Assembly (NCBI RefSeq): GCF_012911015.1
Contig: NZ_WVVV01000004.1
Location: forward strand, 265,369 to 329,368
Length of the DNA: 64,000 bases
Reading direction: 5' to 3'
DNA from: Chelativorans sp. ZYF759
Lineage (GTDB): Bacteria > Pseudomonadota > Alphaproteobacteria > Rhizobiales > Rhizobiaceae
Shown here: positions 39,371 to 48,150 of the stretch, in pieces
Layout: every line of letters begins with the position of its first letter
Numbering within the stretch: position 1 is the first letter of the stretch
Notes under the pieces: model-generated
Told to the model about the DNA's origin: nothing
Seen by the model: the letters and a program-made list of their open reading frames with translations, nothing else
Database searches by the model: none
Made by a program: the position numbers and the translations under genes

Positions 39371-40249
39371 ATGAAGACGCTGGACTGGAACCACATAAGG
39401 GCCTTTTATGCCACGGCCTCCGCTGGCTCTCTCTCGGCCGCAGCCAGACAGCTCGGTCTCACGCAACCCACGCTGTCCCGCCAAGTGGTTGCCCTGGAAG
39501 CCGAACTCGGCGTTTCCCTCTTTGACAGGGTCGGCCGCAAGCTTGTCCTGACCGCTACGGGATCCGATCTCCTGGCCCACATACGGATGATGGGCGAGGC
39601 AGCGGAGACCGTTGCACTTGCCGCCAGCGGCCGCGGCAACGAGATCAGCGGGCGCGTCAGTATTTCCGCCACCGACACCTATGCCGCCTACATCCTGCCC
39701 GAGATCATCCAGCGCATCCGCTCGGAAGCGCCGCAACTGACGATCGCCCTTCTCGCCTCCAACGATCTGAGCAACCTTCACCGGCGCGAGGCCGACATAG
39801 CCATCCGCCACGTCGCACCCGACCGCCTCGGCCTTGTCGGCCAGCATCTGCGCGACGCGCAGGCCGACTTCTACGCTTCGCAGGAATGGGTAGCCCGGAA
39901 CGGGCAGCCCGAGGCGCTGGCCGATCTGGCCGGGCTCGAACTGATCGGGTTCGAAGACGCCGGCCGCTACGCCGGCTACCTGCGCGAAATGGGCGTGCCG
40001 GCCGGTGAGGCCGACTTCCGGCTTCTTTCCAGTTCCTCCGTCGCGATCTGGGAAATGGTTCGGCGTGGCATGGGTGTGGCGCCCATGCTGCGCGAGATCG
40101 CCAACCGGACACCGGGCGTGGTGAGACTGCTGCCGGACACGAAGCCGATCGAGGTGCCGCTCTGGCTTGTTACCCACCAGGAATTGCAGGCTGCCCCGCG
40201 AATCCGGCTGGTGCATGGCATATTGGCGGAGGAACTGTTGCAGCTCTAG
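39371..40249 (+). CDS. LysR family transcriptional regulator
   Basis: This 292-aa protein has the HTH GSLSAAARQLGLTQPTLSRQVVALEAELG and an effector domain. It is transcribed away from the methyltransferase gene at 38646-39287, the classic LysR arrangement for a divergently controlled target. The effector is unknown. Confidence 0.9.
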   Translation: MKTLDWNHIRAFYATASAGSLSAAARQLGLTQPTLSRQVVALEAELGVSLFDRVGRKLVLTATGSDLLAHIRMMGEAAETVALAASGRGNEISGRVSISATDTYAAYILPEIIQRIRSEAPQLTIALLASNDLSNLHRREADIAIRHVAPDRLGLVGQHLRDAQADFYASQEWVARNGQPEALADLAGLELIGFEDAGRYAGYLREMGVPAGEADFRLLSSSSVAIWEMVRRGMGVAPMLREIANRTPGVVRLLPDTKPIEVPLWLVTHQELQAAPRIRLVHGILAEELLQL

Positions 40250-40324
40250 CGCCCGCGGCTTCTGTTGCGAGCGCAATCGCGCTGTGGCAGAAGCGCGGTC
40301 GATTGCCACCCGGAGACCCCCTGC

Positions 40325-41386
40325 TTGAACGCCTCCCGCAAACCGCGTCACAAGGACCGCCCGCCCCGCAAGACCGGGAAGCCGGAGGCGCGCGGGCGCG
40401 ATCCGCAGGCGGCGACCGTGGTGGGCGGTGAGAAACCGGCGAATGAGGCTCCCGGTCCGCGGGTATTGCCGCCGCGCCGTGACGGCAAGCTCCCGGCCGA
40501 ACGCCTGCCGGTGATCCTGGAGGTCGAGCCCAACGAGGACTATGCGCTGCTCGATTCCGGCGACGGGCAGAAGCTCGAGCGCTACGGCGACTACCGGATC
40601 GTGCGCCCCGAAGGACAGGCCATATGGCGCCCCGCCCTGCCCGACCACGAATGGCACAACGCGGACGCCATCTTCACCGGCGATACGGACGAGGAGGGCA
40701 TGGGCCGCTGGCGCTTCCCGAAGGCGCCGTTGGGCGAGACCTGGCCGATGAAGCATGACGGGATAGATTATCTCGGCCGCTTTACCTCGTTCCGGCATGT
40801 CGGCGTCTTCCCTGAACAGGCCTCCCACTGGCGCCACATGGAAGACCTCATCAAGGGCGCCAATCGGCCCGTGCGCGTGCTGAATCTGTTCGGCTATACC
40901 GGCGTCGCCTCGCTGGCGGCCGCCCGTGCGGGCGCGGAGGTGACACATATCGACGCCTCCAAGAAAGCGGTCGGCTGGGCTCGGGAGAACCAGGACATGG
41001 CACGGCTCTCGGACAAGCCGATCCGTTGGATCGTGGAGGACGCCGTCAAGTTCGCCGAACGCGAGGTGAGGCGCGGCAATGGCTACGAGATCGTCCTGCT
41101 CGACCCGCCCGCCTTCGGGCGCGGGCCGAAGGGCGAGGTCTGGCAATTGTTCGAGGATCTGCCCTTCCTCGTGGAGACCTGCCGGGCGATCCTGTCGGAC
41201 CGCCCGCTGGCGATGGTGCTGACCGCCTATTCGATCCGCGCATCGTTCTTCTCGATCCACGGGCTTGTGCGCGACACCTTTGCCGGCATGGGCGGCCGGG
41301 TGGAGTCGGGCGAACTGATCATTCGCGAGGCATCCGCCGGGCGGGCGCTTTCGACTTCGCTCTTTTCCAGATGGGTGGCCAAATGA
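40325..41386 (+). CDS. Class I SAM-dependent rRNA methyltransferase (RlmI/RlmK-like)
   Basis: The protein is about 353 aa. A basic, Pro-rich N-terminus precedes the methyltransferase core, with RVLNLFGYTGVASLAAARAG (motif I), THIDASKKAVGWARENQ and the catalytic-type LLDPPAFGRGPKGE (DPPxF). C5-cytosine or N2-guanine 23S rRNA methyltransferases share this motif. TTG 40325 was chosen because a GGAG lies 14 bases upstream and no ATG is near; the start is uncertain. It overlaps the next gene (ATGA). Confidence 0.85.
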   Translation: MNASRKPRHKDRPPRKTGKPEARGRDPQAATVVGGEKPANEAPGPRVLPPRRDGKLPAERLPVILEVEPNEDYALLDSGDGQKLERYGDYRIVRPEGQAIWRPALPDHEWHNADAIFTGDTDEEGMGRWRFPKAPLGETWPMKHDGIDYLGRFTSFRHVGVFPEQASHWRHMEDLIKGANRPVRVLNLFGYTGVASLAAARAGAEVTHIDASKKAVGWARENQDMARLSDKPIRWIVEDAVKFAEREVRRGNGYEIVLLDPPAFGRGPKGEVWQLFEDLPFLVETCRAILSDRPLAMVLTAYSIRASFFSIHGLVRDTFAGMGGRVESGELIIREASAGRALSTSLFSRWVAK

Positions 41387-42246
41387 GCGAGGAGCGCAGC
41401 GCCAGGGCGCCCGGGCAGGTCAAGGAGGTCACCAGCCTCGCCAATCCCATCATCAAGGACATCCGCGCGCTGGCGCTCAAGAAGTTCCGCGACAGGGAGA
41501 AGGTGTTTCTGGCGGAAGGCCTGAAACTGGTGCTCGACGCGCTCGATGCCGGCTGGAAGATCCGCACCCTCATCTATGCCAAGGCAGGGCGGGGCAATGC
41601 CCTCGTCGAAAAGGCCGCGGCCCGCACCGTGGCGGCCGGCGCGCTGGTCCTGGAAGTGCCGGAAAAGGTGCTCGGTGCCATCACGCGTCGCGACAATCCC
41701 CAAATGGTGGCGGCCGTCTTCGAGCAGCGTCTGTCGCAGCTGCCCGAGATCAAGCCGCAGGATGGCGATGTCTGGGTGGCGCTCGATCGGGTGCGTGATC
41801 CCGGCAATCTGGGCACCATCATTCGCACCGTGGATGCCGTGGGCGCCAAGGGCGTGATCCTCGTCGGCGACACGACCGATCCGTTCTCCCTGGAAACCGT
41901 GCGCGCCACGATGGGCTCGCTGTTCTCGGTGCCGCTGGCAAGAGCCAGGGAAGACGAGTTTCTCGCCTGGAGCAAGGCCAGCCGCGCGCGCCTGGTGGGC
42001 ACGCATCTGGAAGGCGCGGTCGACTATCGCACCGTTGATTACGCCGACGGCCCGGTCGTGCTCGTCATGGGCAACGAGCAGCAGGGCCTGCCGCCTTCGC
42101 TTGCCGAGGCGTGCGACGTGCTGGTGCGCATCCCGCAGGCCGGAAGGGCGGATTCGCTCAACCTGTCGATCGCCACGGGCGTGATGCTTTACGAAATCCG
42201 CCGCAAGGCTTTGCCGATGGTCGGCGAAACGCAGGGACCGGGATGA
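41383..42246 (+). CDS. TrmH/SpoU family RNA 2'-O-methyltransferase
   Basis: This 287-aa protein has an N-terminal substrate-binding domain ([20 protein letters not shown]) and a SPOUT knot domain with motif 1 [20 protein letters not shown], motif 2 [11 protein letters not shown] and motif 3 [20 protein letters not shown]. It methylates a ribose in rRNA or tRNA. It is translationally coupled both to the upstream methyltransferase and to lspA (ATGA at each end). Confidence 0.93.
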   Translation: MSEERSARAPGQVKEVTSLANPIIKDIRALALKKFRDREKVFLAEGLKLVLDALDAGWKIRTLIYAKAGRGNALVEKAAARTVAAGALVLEVPEKVLGAITRRDNPQMVAAVFEQRLSQLPEIKPQDGDVWVALDRVRDPGNLGTIIRTVDAVGAKGVILVGDTTDPFSLETVRATMGSLFSVPLARAREDEFLAWSKASRARLVGTHLEGAVDYRTVDYADGPVVLVMGNEQQGLPPSLAEACDVLVRIPQAGRADSLNLSIATGVMLYEIRRKALPMVGETQGPG

Positions 42247-42725
42247 GAATAATAGGGCTATACGGATTGCTGGCCGCCATCGGCGTGGCACTCGACCAGT
42301 GGATCAAGTGGCTGGTCGAGACACGCATGGACATGCATGTGGCGATCGACGTTCTGCCTTTCCTGGCGCTCTATCGCACCCATAACACCGGCATCGCCTT
42401 CTCCATGCTGGACTGGATGGCCGGCCCGTTCCTCATCCTCATCACCATCGTGGTGATCGCATTCGTCACCTGGCTGGCCCTGCGCACCGAACCCCATCAG
42501 ACAATGGGCCGGATCGGCTTCGCGCTGGTGCTGTCGGGCGCCTTCGGCAACCTCATCGACAGGGTGTGGCTCGGCTATGTGGTGGACTATTTCCTGTTCC
42601 ACCTGCCGGGCTGGTCCTTCGCGATCTTCAACCTCGCCGACGCATTCATCACGGTCGGTGCGATCCTGATCGTGCTGGAAGAGTTCATCGGCTGGCGGCG
42701 TGAAAAACGCCAGGAGAGCAAGTAG
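42243..42725 (+). CDS. lspA: Lipoprotein signal peptidase II
   Basis: The 160-aa protein has four membrane helices and the two catalytic aspartates in [19 protein letters not shown] and [24 protein letters not shown] is the conserved substrate-contact region. LspA removes signal peptides from prolipoproteins after diacylglyceryl attachment. The start overlaps the preceding stop. Confidence 0.95.
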   Translation: MRIIGLYGLLAAIGVALDQWIKWLVETRMDMHVAIDVLPFLALYRTHNTGIAFSMLDWMAGPFLILITIVVIAFVTWLALRTEPHQTMGRIGFALVLSGAFGNLIDRVWLGYVVDYFLFHLPGWSFAIFNLADAFITVGAILIVLEEFIGWRREKRQESK

Positions 42726-42727
42726 GC

Positions 42728-43246
42728 TCAGCCCGGAACGCGGCGCCAGGAATAGCGTTCGCCGGCGGCGCGCACAGATGTCGGTTGGTAGTGGACCGGA
42801 AGGCCGCCCACCCTCCCCTCTTCGAGGCGCCGAAGCGCGGTCTCGTTGACGATCTCGAAACTGTCGAAACCGGTGCGCAGCATATGCGGGATCTGGTCGA
42901 TGAGAACGTCGCCGGAAGCGCGGATTTCCCCCTCATAGCCATGGCGCGAGCGCAGCAGTTCGGCCTTGGAGAAGCTGCGGCCGTCGCTGAAGGCGGGAAA
43001 GCCGAGCGATATCAGTGATATCTCGTCCAGATGATCGACCAGGGCATCCAGAGCCTCGCCCGGAGCGACATGTACGCCCATGCCAGCGCGTTCGTTCCCG
43101 CTGAGTGCAAGCCACACCTCCAGCGGCGCGATCTGCCTTTCCCCGGGCACGGCCTCATCCGGGCTGCCGATCCGCGTCCAGTCGTCTTCGCGAAATCCCT
43201 CGCGGGTCCACAGGCGCGGTTCCTTCTGATCGAGCTTTTCGGTCAT
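42728..43246 (-). CDS. DUF934 domain protein of the sulfate assimilation operon
   Basis: The protein is 172 aa with the DUF934 core: FPAFSDGRSFSKAELLR, GDVLIDQIPHMLRTGFDSF. Genes of this family almost always follow cysI and cysH in Alpha- and Betaproteobacteria, and a role in sulfite reduction is assumed but the chemistry is unknown. It is the last gene of the operon, eight bases after cysH. It is convergent with lspA with a two-base gap. Confidence 0.87.
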   Translation of the reverse strand: MTEKLDQKEPRLWTREGFREDDWTRIGSPDEAVPGERQIAPLEVWLALSGNERAGMGVHVAPGEALDALVDHLDEISLISLGFPAFSDGRSFSKAELLRSRHGYEGEIRASGDVLIDQIPHMLRTGFDSFEIVNETALRRLEEGRVGGLPVHYQPTSVRAAGERYSWRRVPG

Positions 43247-43253
43247 GGCTTTC

Positions 43254-44000
43254 TCACGATAGCTTGGCCGGGGTCTCGCCCAGGGCGCCCGGCAGATGGA
43301 TGCCGCATTCGGTCTTGGCCTGCCCGGCCCAGCGACCCGAGCGGGGATCGGAGCCGACTGCCACCGGCTGGGTGCAGGGAAAGCAGCCGATGGAGAGGTA
43401 GCCATAGGCGACCAGCGGATTCTGGCGCAGGCCGTGTTCGTCCATATAGGCGGCGATCTCGTCGGCACCCCAGGCGGCAAGCGGGTTGATCCGGATCCGC
43501 GGTCCCACCGCTTCGAAGACCGGCATCTTCTCCCGGGTCGAGGCCTGGAAGCGCTTGCGGCCGGTGAACCAGGCGCGGAAGGGCCGCACCGCCCGCTGCA
43601 TGGGCTCGACCTTGCGGATGGCGCAGCATCCTTCGGCATCGCGCGTATGGAGCAGGCCCGCGGGATCGTCGCGGTCCAGACGCTCCGCCAGCGGGGCGAT
43701 GATGCGCAGATCCCGCAGACCCAGATCATCCACCAGCGCATCGCGATAGTCGTGGGTTTCCTCGAAATGCTTGCCGGTATCCAGGAACAGCACGGGCAGG
43801 TCGCGGTCGAATTCCGCGATCATGTGAAGGAGCACGGCGGAATCCGCGCCGAAGGACGACACGACCGCGAGTTCGCCTGGCCGGAACCGGTTGGTCGCCA
43901 AGACGACGAGCTCACGCGGATCCAGAGTGCCGTAGGCAGCTTCCAGCGCCGCCGCCTCCGCGTGCGCCGAGGCTTCAGGCGGCAGTGGCGGACGAGCCAT
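43254..44000 (-). CDS. cysH: Adenylylsulfate (APS) reductase, CysH family with 4Fe-4S cluster
   Basis: This 248-aa protein has the PAPS/APS reductase fold (SSFGADSAVLLHM P-loop, FLDTGKHFEET). The cluster cysteines Cys125/Cys126 (EGCCAIRK) and Cys206/Cys209 (GCFPCTQP) mark the APS-using iron-sulfur type rather than the E. coli PAPS type. Cys232 in TECGIH is the catalytic nucleophile. It reduces APS to sulfite with thioredoxin. ATG 44000 lies 26 bases inside the end of cysI, with AAGGAGG upstream. Confidence 0.93.
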   Translation of the reverse strand: MARPPLPPEASAHAEAAALEAAYGTLDPRELVVLATNRFRPGELAVVSSFGADSAVLLHMIAEFDRDLPVLFLDTGKHFEETHDYRDALVDDLGLRDLRIIAPLAERLDRDDPAGLLHTRDAEGCCAIRKVEPMQRAVRPFRAWFTGRKRFQASTREKMPVFEAVGPRIRINPLAAWGADEIAAYMDEHGLRQNPLVAYGYLSIGCFPCTQPVAVGSDPRSGRWAGQAKTECGIHLPGALGETPAKLS

Positions 44001-45645
44001 AAAGGGCCTCCTTGAAGGGCAGAGCCCCGACGCGCCGATAGGCGGAAAGGAACGTCTCGGCGCTGTCCTGGCGCAGGCCGAGATAGGTCTCGACCACGGT
44101 CTCGATGGCATCGGTGATCTCGTCAGGAGCAAAGCCGCGACCCACGATCTCGCCGATGGTCGTGTTCTCGTCGCCCGAACCGCCGAGCGTGATCTGGTAG
44201 AGTTCGGTGCCCTTCTTCTCGACGCCCAGAATGCCGATATGGCCGACATGGTGGTGGCCGCAGGCATTGATGCAGCCGGAGATCTTGATCTTGAGGTCGC
44301 CGATCTCCTCCTGACGCTGCTGGTCGCCGAGCCGGCGCGAGATTTCCTGCGCCACCGGGATCGAACGCGCATTGGCCAGCGCGCAGTAATCGAGCCCCGG
44401 GCAGGCGATGATATCGGTGACAAGCCCGGCATTGGCCGTGGCCAGGCCGATCTCGACGAGCCGCTCGAAGACAAGCCGGAGGTCCGCGCGTGCGACATGC
44501 GGCAGGATCAGGTTCTGCTCGTGGCTGACGCGGATTTCGTCGAAGGCGAGTTCCTGGGCGAGATCGGCGATGGCATCCATCTGCGCGTCGCTGGCATCGC
44601 CCGGTATCTCGCCGATCCCCTTGAGGGATATGGTGACGGAGGCGTAGTCGGGGTGCCAGTGGTCGTTGACGTTGCGGCGCAGCCAGGCGGCGAATGCCGC
44701 ATCGTCCTTGCGGCTGGCGGCGAGTTCGGCCCAGCCTTCCGGCCGTTCGGGGAGATCGGGTGGCGCGAAATAGCGTTCAATGGCGCGGATGTCGGTCTCC
44801 GGCAGCTTGAGCTCGCCGTCCTTCAGCGCTTCGAATTCGGCTTCCACCTGGCGCGTCAGTTCCCCGACGCCGGTCTCGTGCACGAGTATCTTGATACGCG
44901 CCTTGTATTTGTTGTCGCGGCGGCCGTTGAGATTGTACACGCGCATGATCGCGGTCGTGTAGGACAGGAGATCCTCTTCGGGCAGGAAGTCCCTGATCTT
45001 CTTGGCAACCATAGGCGTGCGACCCTGACCGCCGCCGACATAGACGGCGAAGCCCAGTTCGCCCTTCCCGTTCTTCTTCAGATGCAGCCCGATGTCATGG
45101 ACCTGGATGGCGGCGCGGTCGCGGTCGGCGCCGGTCACGGCGATCTTGAACTTGCGCGGCAGGAACGAGAATTCCGGATGCACCGACGACCACTGCCGCA
45201 GGATCTCTGCATAGGGCCGCGGATCGGCAACCTCGTCGGCGGCCGCACCGGCGAAATGGTCCGCGGTCACGTTGCGGATGCAATTGCCCGACGTCTGGAT
45301 GGCGTGCATCTCGACGCTCGCCAGTTCGTCCAGGATCGCAGGAATGTCGGAGAGCGCGGGCCAATTGAACTGGATGTTCTGGCGCGTGGTGAAGTGGCCG
45401 TATCCCTTGTCGTATCTGCGCGCGATATGCGCCAGCATCCGCATCTGCCGCGACGACAGCGTGCCGTAGGGGATGGCGATGCGCAGCATATAGGCGTGGA
45501 GTTGAAGATAGACTCCGTTCATCAGCCGGAGCGGCTTGAACTGATCCTCGGTTATCTCGCCGGCCAGCCGTCGCTCGACCTGATCGGCCAGTTCCGCGAC
45601 GCGGGCCTTGACGAAGGCATGGTCGAACTCGTCATAGCGATACAT
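43975..45645 (-). CDS. cysI: Assimilatory sulfite reductase, siroheme hemoprotein (nitrite/sulfite reductase family)
   Basis: The protein is 556 aa with the two ferredoxin-like halves of the sulfite/nitrite reductase family. Siroheme/4Fe-4S ligands are Cys415 and Cys421 (CPGLDYC) and Cys458 and Cys462 (GCINACGHHH). It reduces sulfite to sulfide using siroheme made by the CysG encoded upstream. Sulfite rather than nitrite as substrate is inferred from cysH and cysG in the same operon. No separate flavoprotein (cysJ) is seen, so the electron donor may be ferredoxin or an unlinked reductase. Confidence 0.93.
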   Translation of the reverse strand: MYRYDEFDHAFVKARVAELADQVERRLAGEITEDQFKPLRLMNGVYLQLHAYMLRIAIPYGTLSSRQMRMLAHIARRYDKGYGHFTTRQNIQFNWPALSDIPAILDELASVEMHAIQTSGNCIRNVTADHFAGAAADEVADPRPYAEILRQWSSVHPEFSFLPRKFKIAVTGADRDRAAIQVHDIGLHLKKNGKGELGFAVYVGGGQGRTPMVAKKIRDFLPEEDLLSYTTAIMRVYNLNGRRDNKYKARIKILVHETGVGELTRQVEAEFEALKDGELKLPETDIRAIERYFAPPDLPERPEGWAELAASRKDDAAFAAWLRRNVNDHWHPDYASVTISLKGIGEIPGDASDAQMDAIADLAQELAFDEIRVSHEQNLILPHVARADLRLVFERLVEIGLATANAGLVTDIIACPGLDYCALANARSIPVAQEISRRLGDQQRQEEIGDLKIKISGCINACGHHHVGHIGILGVEKKGTELYQITLGGSGDENTTIGEIVGRGFAPDEITDAIETVVETYLGLRQDSAETFLSAYRRVGALPFKEALYGSSATAA

Positions 45646-45669
45646 GGCGCTTTCCTTCAGGTGCTGTCT

Positions 45670-45984
45670 TCAGGCGGCAATCGAGATGCCGGGACGGGCC
45701 TGTTTGCCGAAAAGAGGGTGCGTGGTCGGGCCCGCGGCGCGGATGCGCTCGCGCAGGCGCAGCGGCCGGATCTCGCCATTGGCGATCTCGATGTCGATCA
45801 GGTTGACGTCGACCACCTCGTTCTTGCAGAGCGCGGCGCGGCCGGCACGCTCCAGTTTCTCGACGGTCGCGTCATCGCGGGCGATGTCGGCGGCGTGAAT
45901 CGTCTCGGCCCAGCTGTGGTCGGCAGCAAGCCACACGGCTTCCCCATCGATCAGGCGGTTGGCGGTCAGTATCTTCATGGACAT
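45670..45984 (-). CDS. DUF2849 domain protein
   Basis: This 104-aa protein (KILTANRLIDGEAVWLAAD, then AGPTTHPLFGKQARPG near the end) belongs to DUF2849. This small family is regularly found between cysG and cysI in Alphaproteobacteria. It has no known activity. An ATG two codons downstream (45978) is an alternative start. Gaps of 24 bp to cysI and 8 bp to cysG fit one operon. Confidence 0.88.
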   Translation of the reverse strand: MSMKILTANRLIDGEAVWLAADHSWAETIHAADIARDDATVEKLERAGRAALCKNEVVDVNLIDIEIANGEIRPLRLRERIRAAGPTTHPLFGKQARPGISIAA

Positions 45985-45992
45985 GTCCTCGT

Positions 45993-47423
45993 TCAGGCTG
46001 CGGATAGCGCTGCAAGCGGCGCGGCAAGGGGTTCGGAGTTCCGGAGGTTGGCGGCGGTCACCGCCTCGCCGATGATGGTCAAGACCGGCCCGGAAAGGTC
46101 GCTTCGATCTTCGACCAGGGCGAGATCGGCGAGGGAGCCGTGCATCAGCCGCCGGTCAGCGAGACTGGCGTTCTCCACGACGGCAACCGGCGTGGCGGCA
46201 GAGAGACCTGCCTCGACCAGACGCGCTGAGATTTCGGCGGCAACCGACCGGCCCATATAGACGGCGACGGTGGCGCCGGAGACGGCAAGGCGAGCCCAAT
46301 CAGGCAGCGTCCCGCCTTTCAGGTCGTGTCCGGTGGTGAACACCAGGGAGGATGCGACACCGCGCAGGGTCAGCGGAAGTTCCAGATCGGCCGCAGCGGC
46401 GAGAGCCGCAGTGACGCCGGGCACAACCTCGTAGGCGACGCCCGCAGCACGCAGGGCGGCCATCTCTTCAGCCGCACGGCCGAATATCGACGGGTCACCG
46501 GACTTCAGCCGCACGACCCGCTTGCCCTCACGACCCAGGTCGACCAGAAGACGGTTGATCTCGTCCTGGGACCAGGAATGCGCGCCCTTGCGCTTGCCGA
46601 CCGGGATACGCTCGGCGTCGCGTCGCCCCATCGAGATGACCGCATCGGGTATGAGGGCATCGTGAACGATGACGTCGGCCTGCATCAGGAGCCGGTGGGC
46701 ACGAAGAGTGAGCAAATCCTCGGCGCCTGGGCCGGCGCCCACCAGCGCGACCTGGCCGTCAGCGCGGCCTTCGTTGCGCAGGAGCCGCGTCGCCGCGCGG
46801 CGCGCCTCCGAGATGTGGCCGACTTCCATGGCGCGCGCAGGGGCACCCGCGAAAAACTCGCGCCAGAAGCTGCGCCTGGCGCTGCCACGTGGGAGCAGCT
46901 TTTCGACCGCGATACGATAGGAGGCTGCCAGCGCGGCCAGCGCGCCGAGCGATGGCGAGAGCATCCGGTCGACACGGGCGCGGATCATCTGCGCGAGCAC
47001 CGGGCCTGCGCCCTCCGTGCCGATGGCCACCGCGACGGGGGCACGGTTGACCAGCGCCGGCGTATAGAAGTCGCAGATCTCGGGACGGTCCACGGCGTTG
47101 GACGGAATCTTCATCGCCCGCGAGTCGGAGATGATGCGGCAGTCGGCCGCCTCATCGTCGGTGGCGGCAAATACCATCGCCGCGCCTTCCAGCAGATGCG
47201 GGGCGTAGGAGGTCTCCAGCAATTCGGCGTCGTTTTCCTCGGCCCACAGACGAAGGGCGGGCTCGGGCGCATCGGCGATCAGGCGCAGCCGGGCACTGGA
47301 CTGGCCCAGGAGCCGCGCCTTGGCGAGCGCTTCCTCGCCATTACCGACGATCGCAACCATGCGGCCGGCGACCTTCAGAAAGACAGGGAAGGCATCGAGC
47401 TTTCGCGGGCGAGTGGCGGACAT
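45993..47423 (-). CDS. cysG: Siroheme synthase CysG (bifunctional)
   Basis: The protein is 476 aa. The N-terminal half is a precorrin-2 dehydrogenase/sirohydrochlorin ferrochelatase (AIVGNGEEALAKARLLGQ, VFAATDDEAAD). The C-terminal half is uroporphyrinogen-III C-methyltransferase (VALVGAGPGAEDLLTLRAHR, RLKSGDPSIFGRAAEEM, VVPGVTAALAAAADLELP). Together they make siroheme for CysI. ATG 47423 was chosen over 47441 and 47450 because GGAGA lies upstream at suitable spacing. It heads the minus-strand sulfate assimilation operon. Confidence 0.94.
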   Translation of the reverse strand: MSATRPRKLDAFPVFLKVAGRMVAIVGNGEEALAKARLLGQSSARLRLIADAPEPALRLWAEENDAELLETSYAPHLLEGAAMVFAATDDEAADCRIISDSRAMKIPSNAVDRPEICDFYTPALVNRAPVAVAIGTEGAGPVLAQMIRARVDRMLSPSLGALAALAASYRIAVEKLLPRGSARRSFWREFFAGAPARAMEVGHISEARRAATRLLRNEGRADGQVALVGAGPGAEDLLTLRAHRLLMQADVIVHDALIPDAVISMGRRDAERIPVGKRKGAHSWSQDEINRLLVDLGREGKRVVRLKSGDPSIFGRAAEEMAALRAAGVAYEVVPGVTAALAAAADLELPLTLRGVASSLVFTTGHDLKGGTLPDWARLAVSGATVAVYMGRSVAAEISARLVEAGLSAATPVAVVENASLADRRLMHGSLADLALVEDRSDLSGPVLTIIGEAVTAANLRNSEPLAAPLAALSAA

Positions 47424-47641
47424 GGAGGGTCTCCGGATCATGGCGACCATTCTCCGGTGCCTGCTCCGGGAATTGAAGAAACCCGCTGGCGCCGTGCGCG
47501 CGAGCGGGCAATTGGTTTTGCGCGGGCTGTGAGCGACGCGAAAAACCGTTCCCGCGATTGCCTCCGATCAAGGCGGAACGCGACTGGATGAGAAACGTTT
47601 TGAAGGGAGCCAAAAACGGAATGCGTTCAAGGAGTTTTCAC

Positions 47642-48091
47642 ATGTCCGCCGTGAGATTGGAACATGACATCTGGGTGCTGGTTGCCGATGGCGAGAAGGC
47701 GCTGTTTCTGCGCAACGAGGGCGACGCCGAATACCCGCATCTGGAGGTCTTTCGCGAAATCCATGAGGACAATCCGGCGACCCATGACCAGGGTACAGAC
47801 CGGCCCGGCAGGCTTCATGACGGGACCCAGGCCCACCGAAGTGCCGTCCAGGAAACCGACTGGCACCGGATCGAGAAGGCCCGCTTCGCCAAGGAACTCT
47901 CGGATAGGCTCTACAAGATGGCCCATCGCCATTCCTTCAAGAAGATCGTGCTGGTTGCGCCCCCGGTGGTCCTGGGCGAATTGCGAAAGGATCTGCACAA
48001 GGAAGTCGCCGACAAGGTGACAGCCGAGGTGCCGAAGACTCTGACCAACCACACAGTCGACGAGATGGAAAAGATCCTGATGGCAAGCTAG
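47642..48091 (+). CDS. Host attachment family protein
   Basis: This 149-aa protein matches the 'host attachment protein' family (related to archaeal/bacterial eRF1-like Rossmann domains): WVLVADGEKALFLRNEGD, HRSAVQETDWHRIEKARF and KKIVLVAPPVVLGELRK. The family name comes from Agrobacterium attachment studies; fold analysis points to an eRF1 domain-2-like module instead, so the function is open. AAGGAG precedes ATG 47642. It is divergent from cysG. Confidence 0.85.
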   Translation: MSAVRLEHDIWVLVADGEKALFLRNEGDAEYPHLEVFREIHEDNPATHDQGTDRPGRLHDGTQAHRSAVQETDWHRIEKARFAKELSDRLYKMAHRHSFKKIVLVAPPVVLGELRKDLHKEVADKVTAEVPKTLTNHTVDEMEKILMAS

Positions 48092-48110
48092 GTCACCGCG
48101 CCGATCGGAG

Positions 48111-48143
48111 CGCCGGCCCAAGCCTTACCGCACAGGGCCGGCG
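48111..48143. terminator. Stem-loop between convergent genes (possible bidirectional terminator)
   Basis: CGCCGGCCC and GGGCCGGCG form a 9-bp perfect GC stem with a 15-nt loop. It lies 20 bp after the host-attachment gene and just before the end of the convergent PBP1A gene. There is no T-run on either strand, so termination strength is doubtful. Confidence 0.45.
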
Positions 48144-48150
48144 TGCCTCG

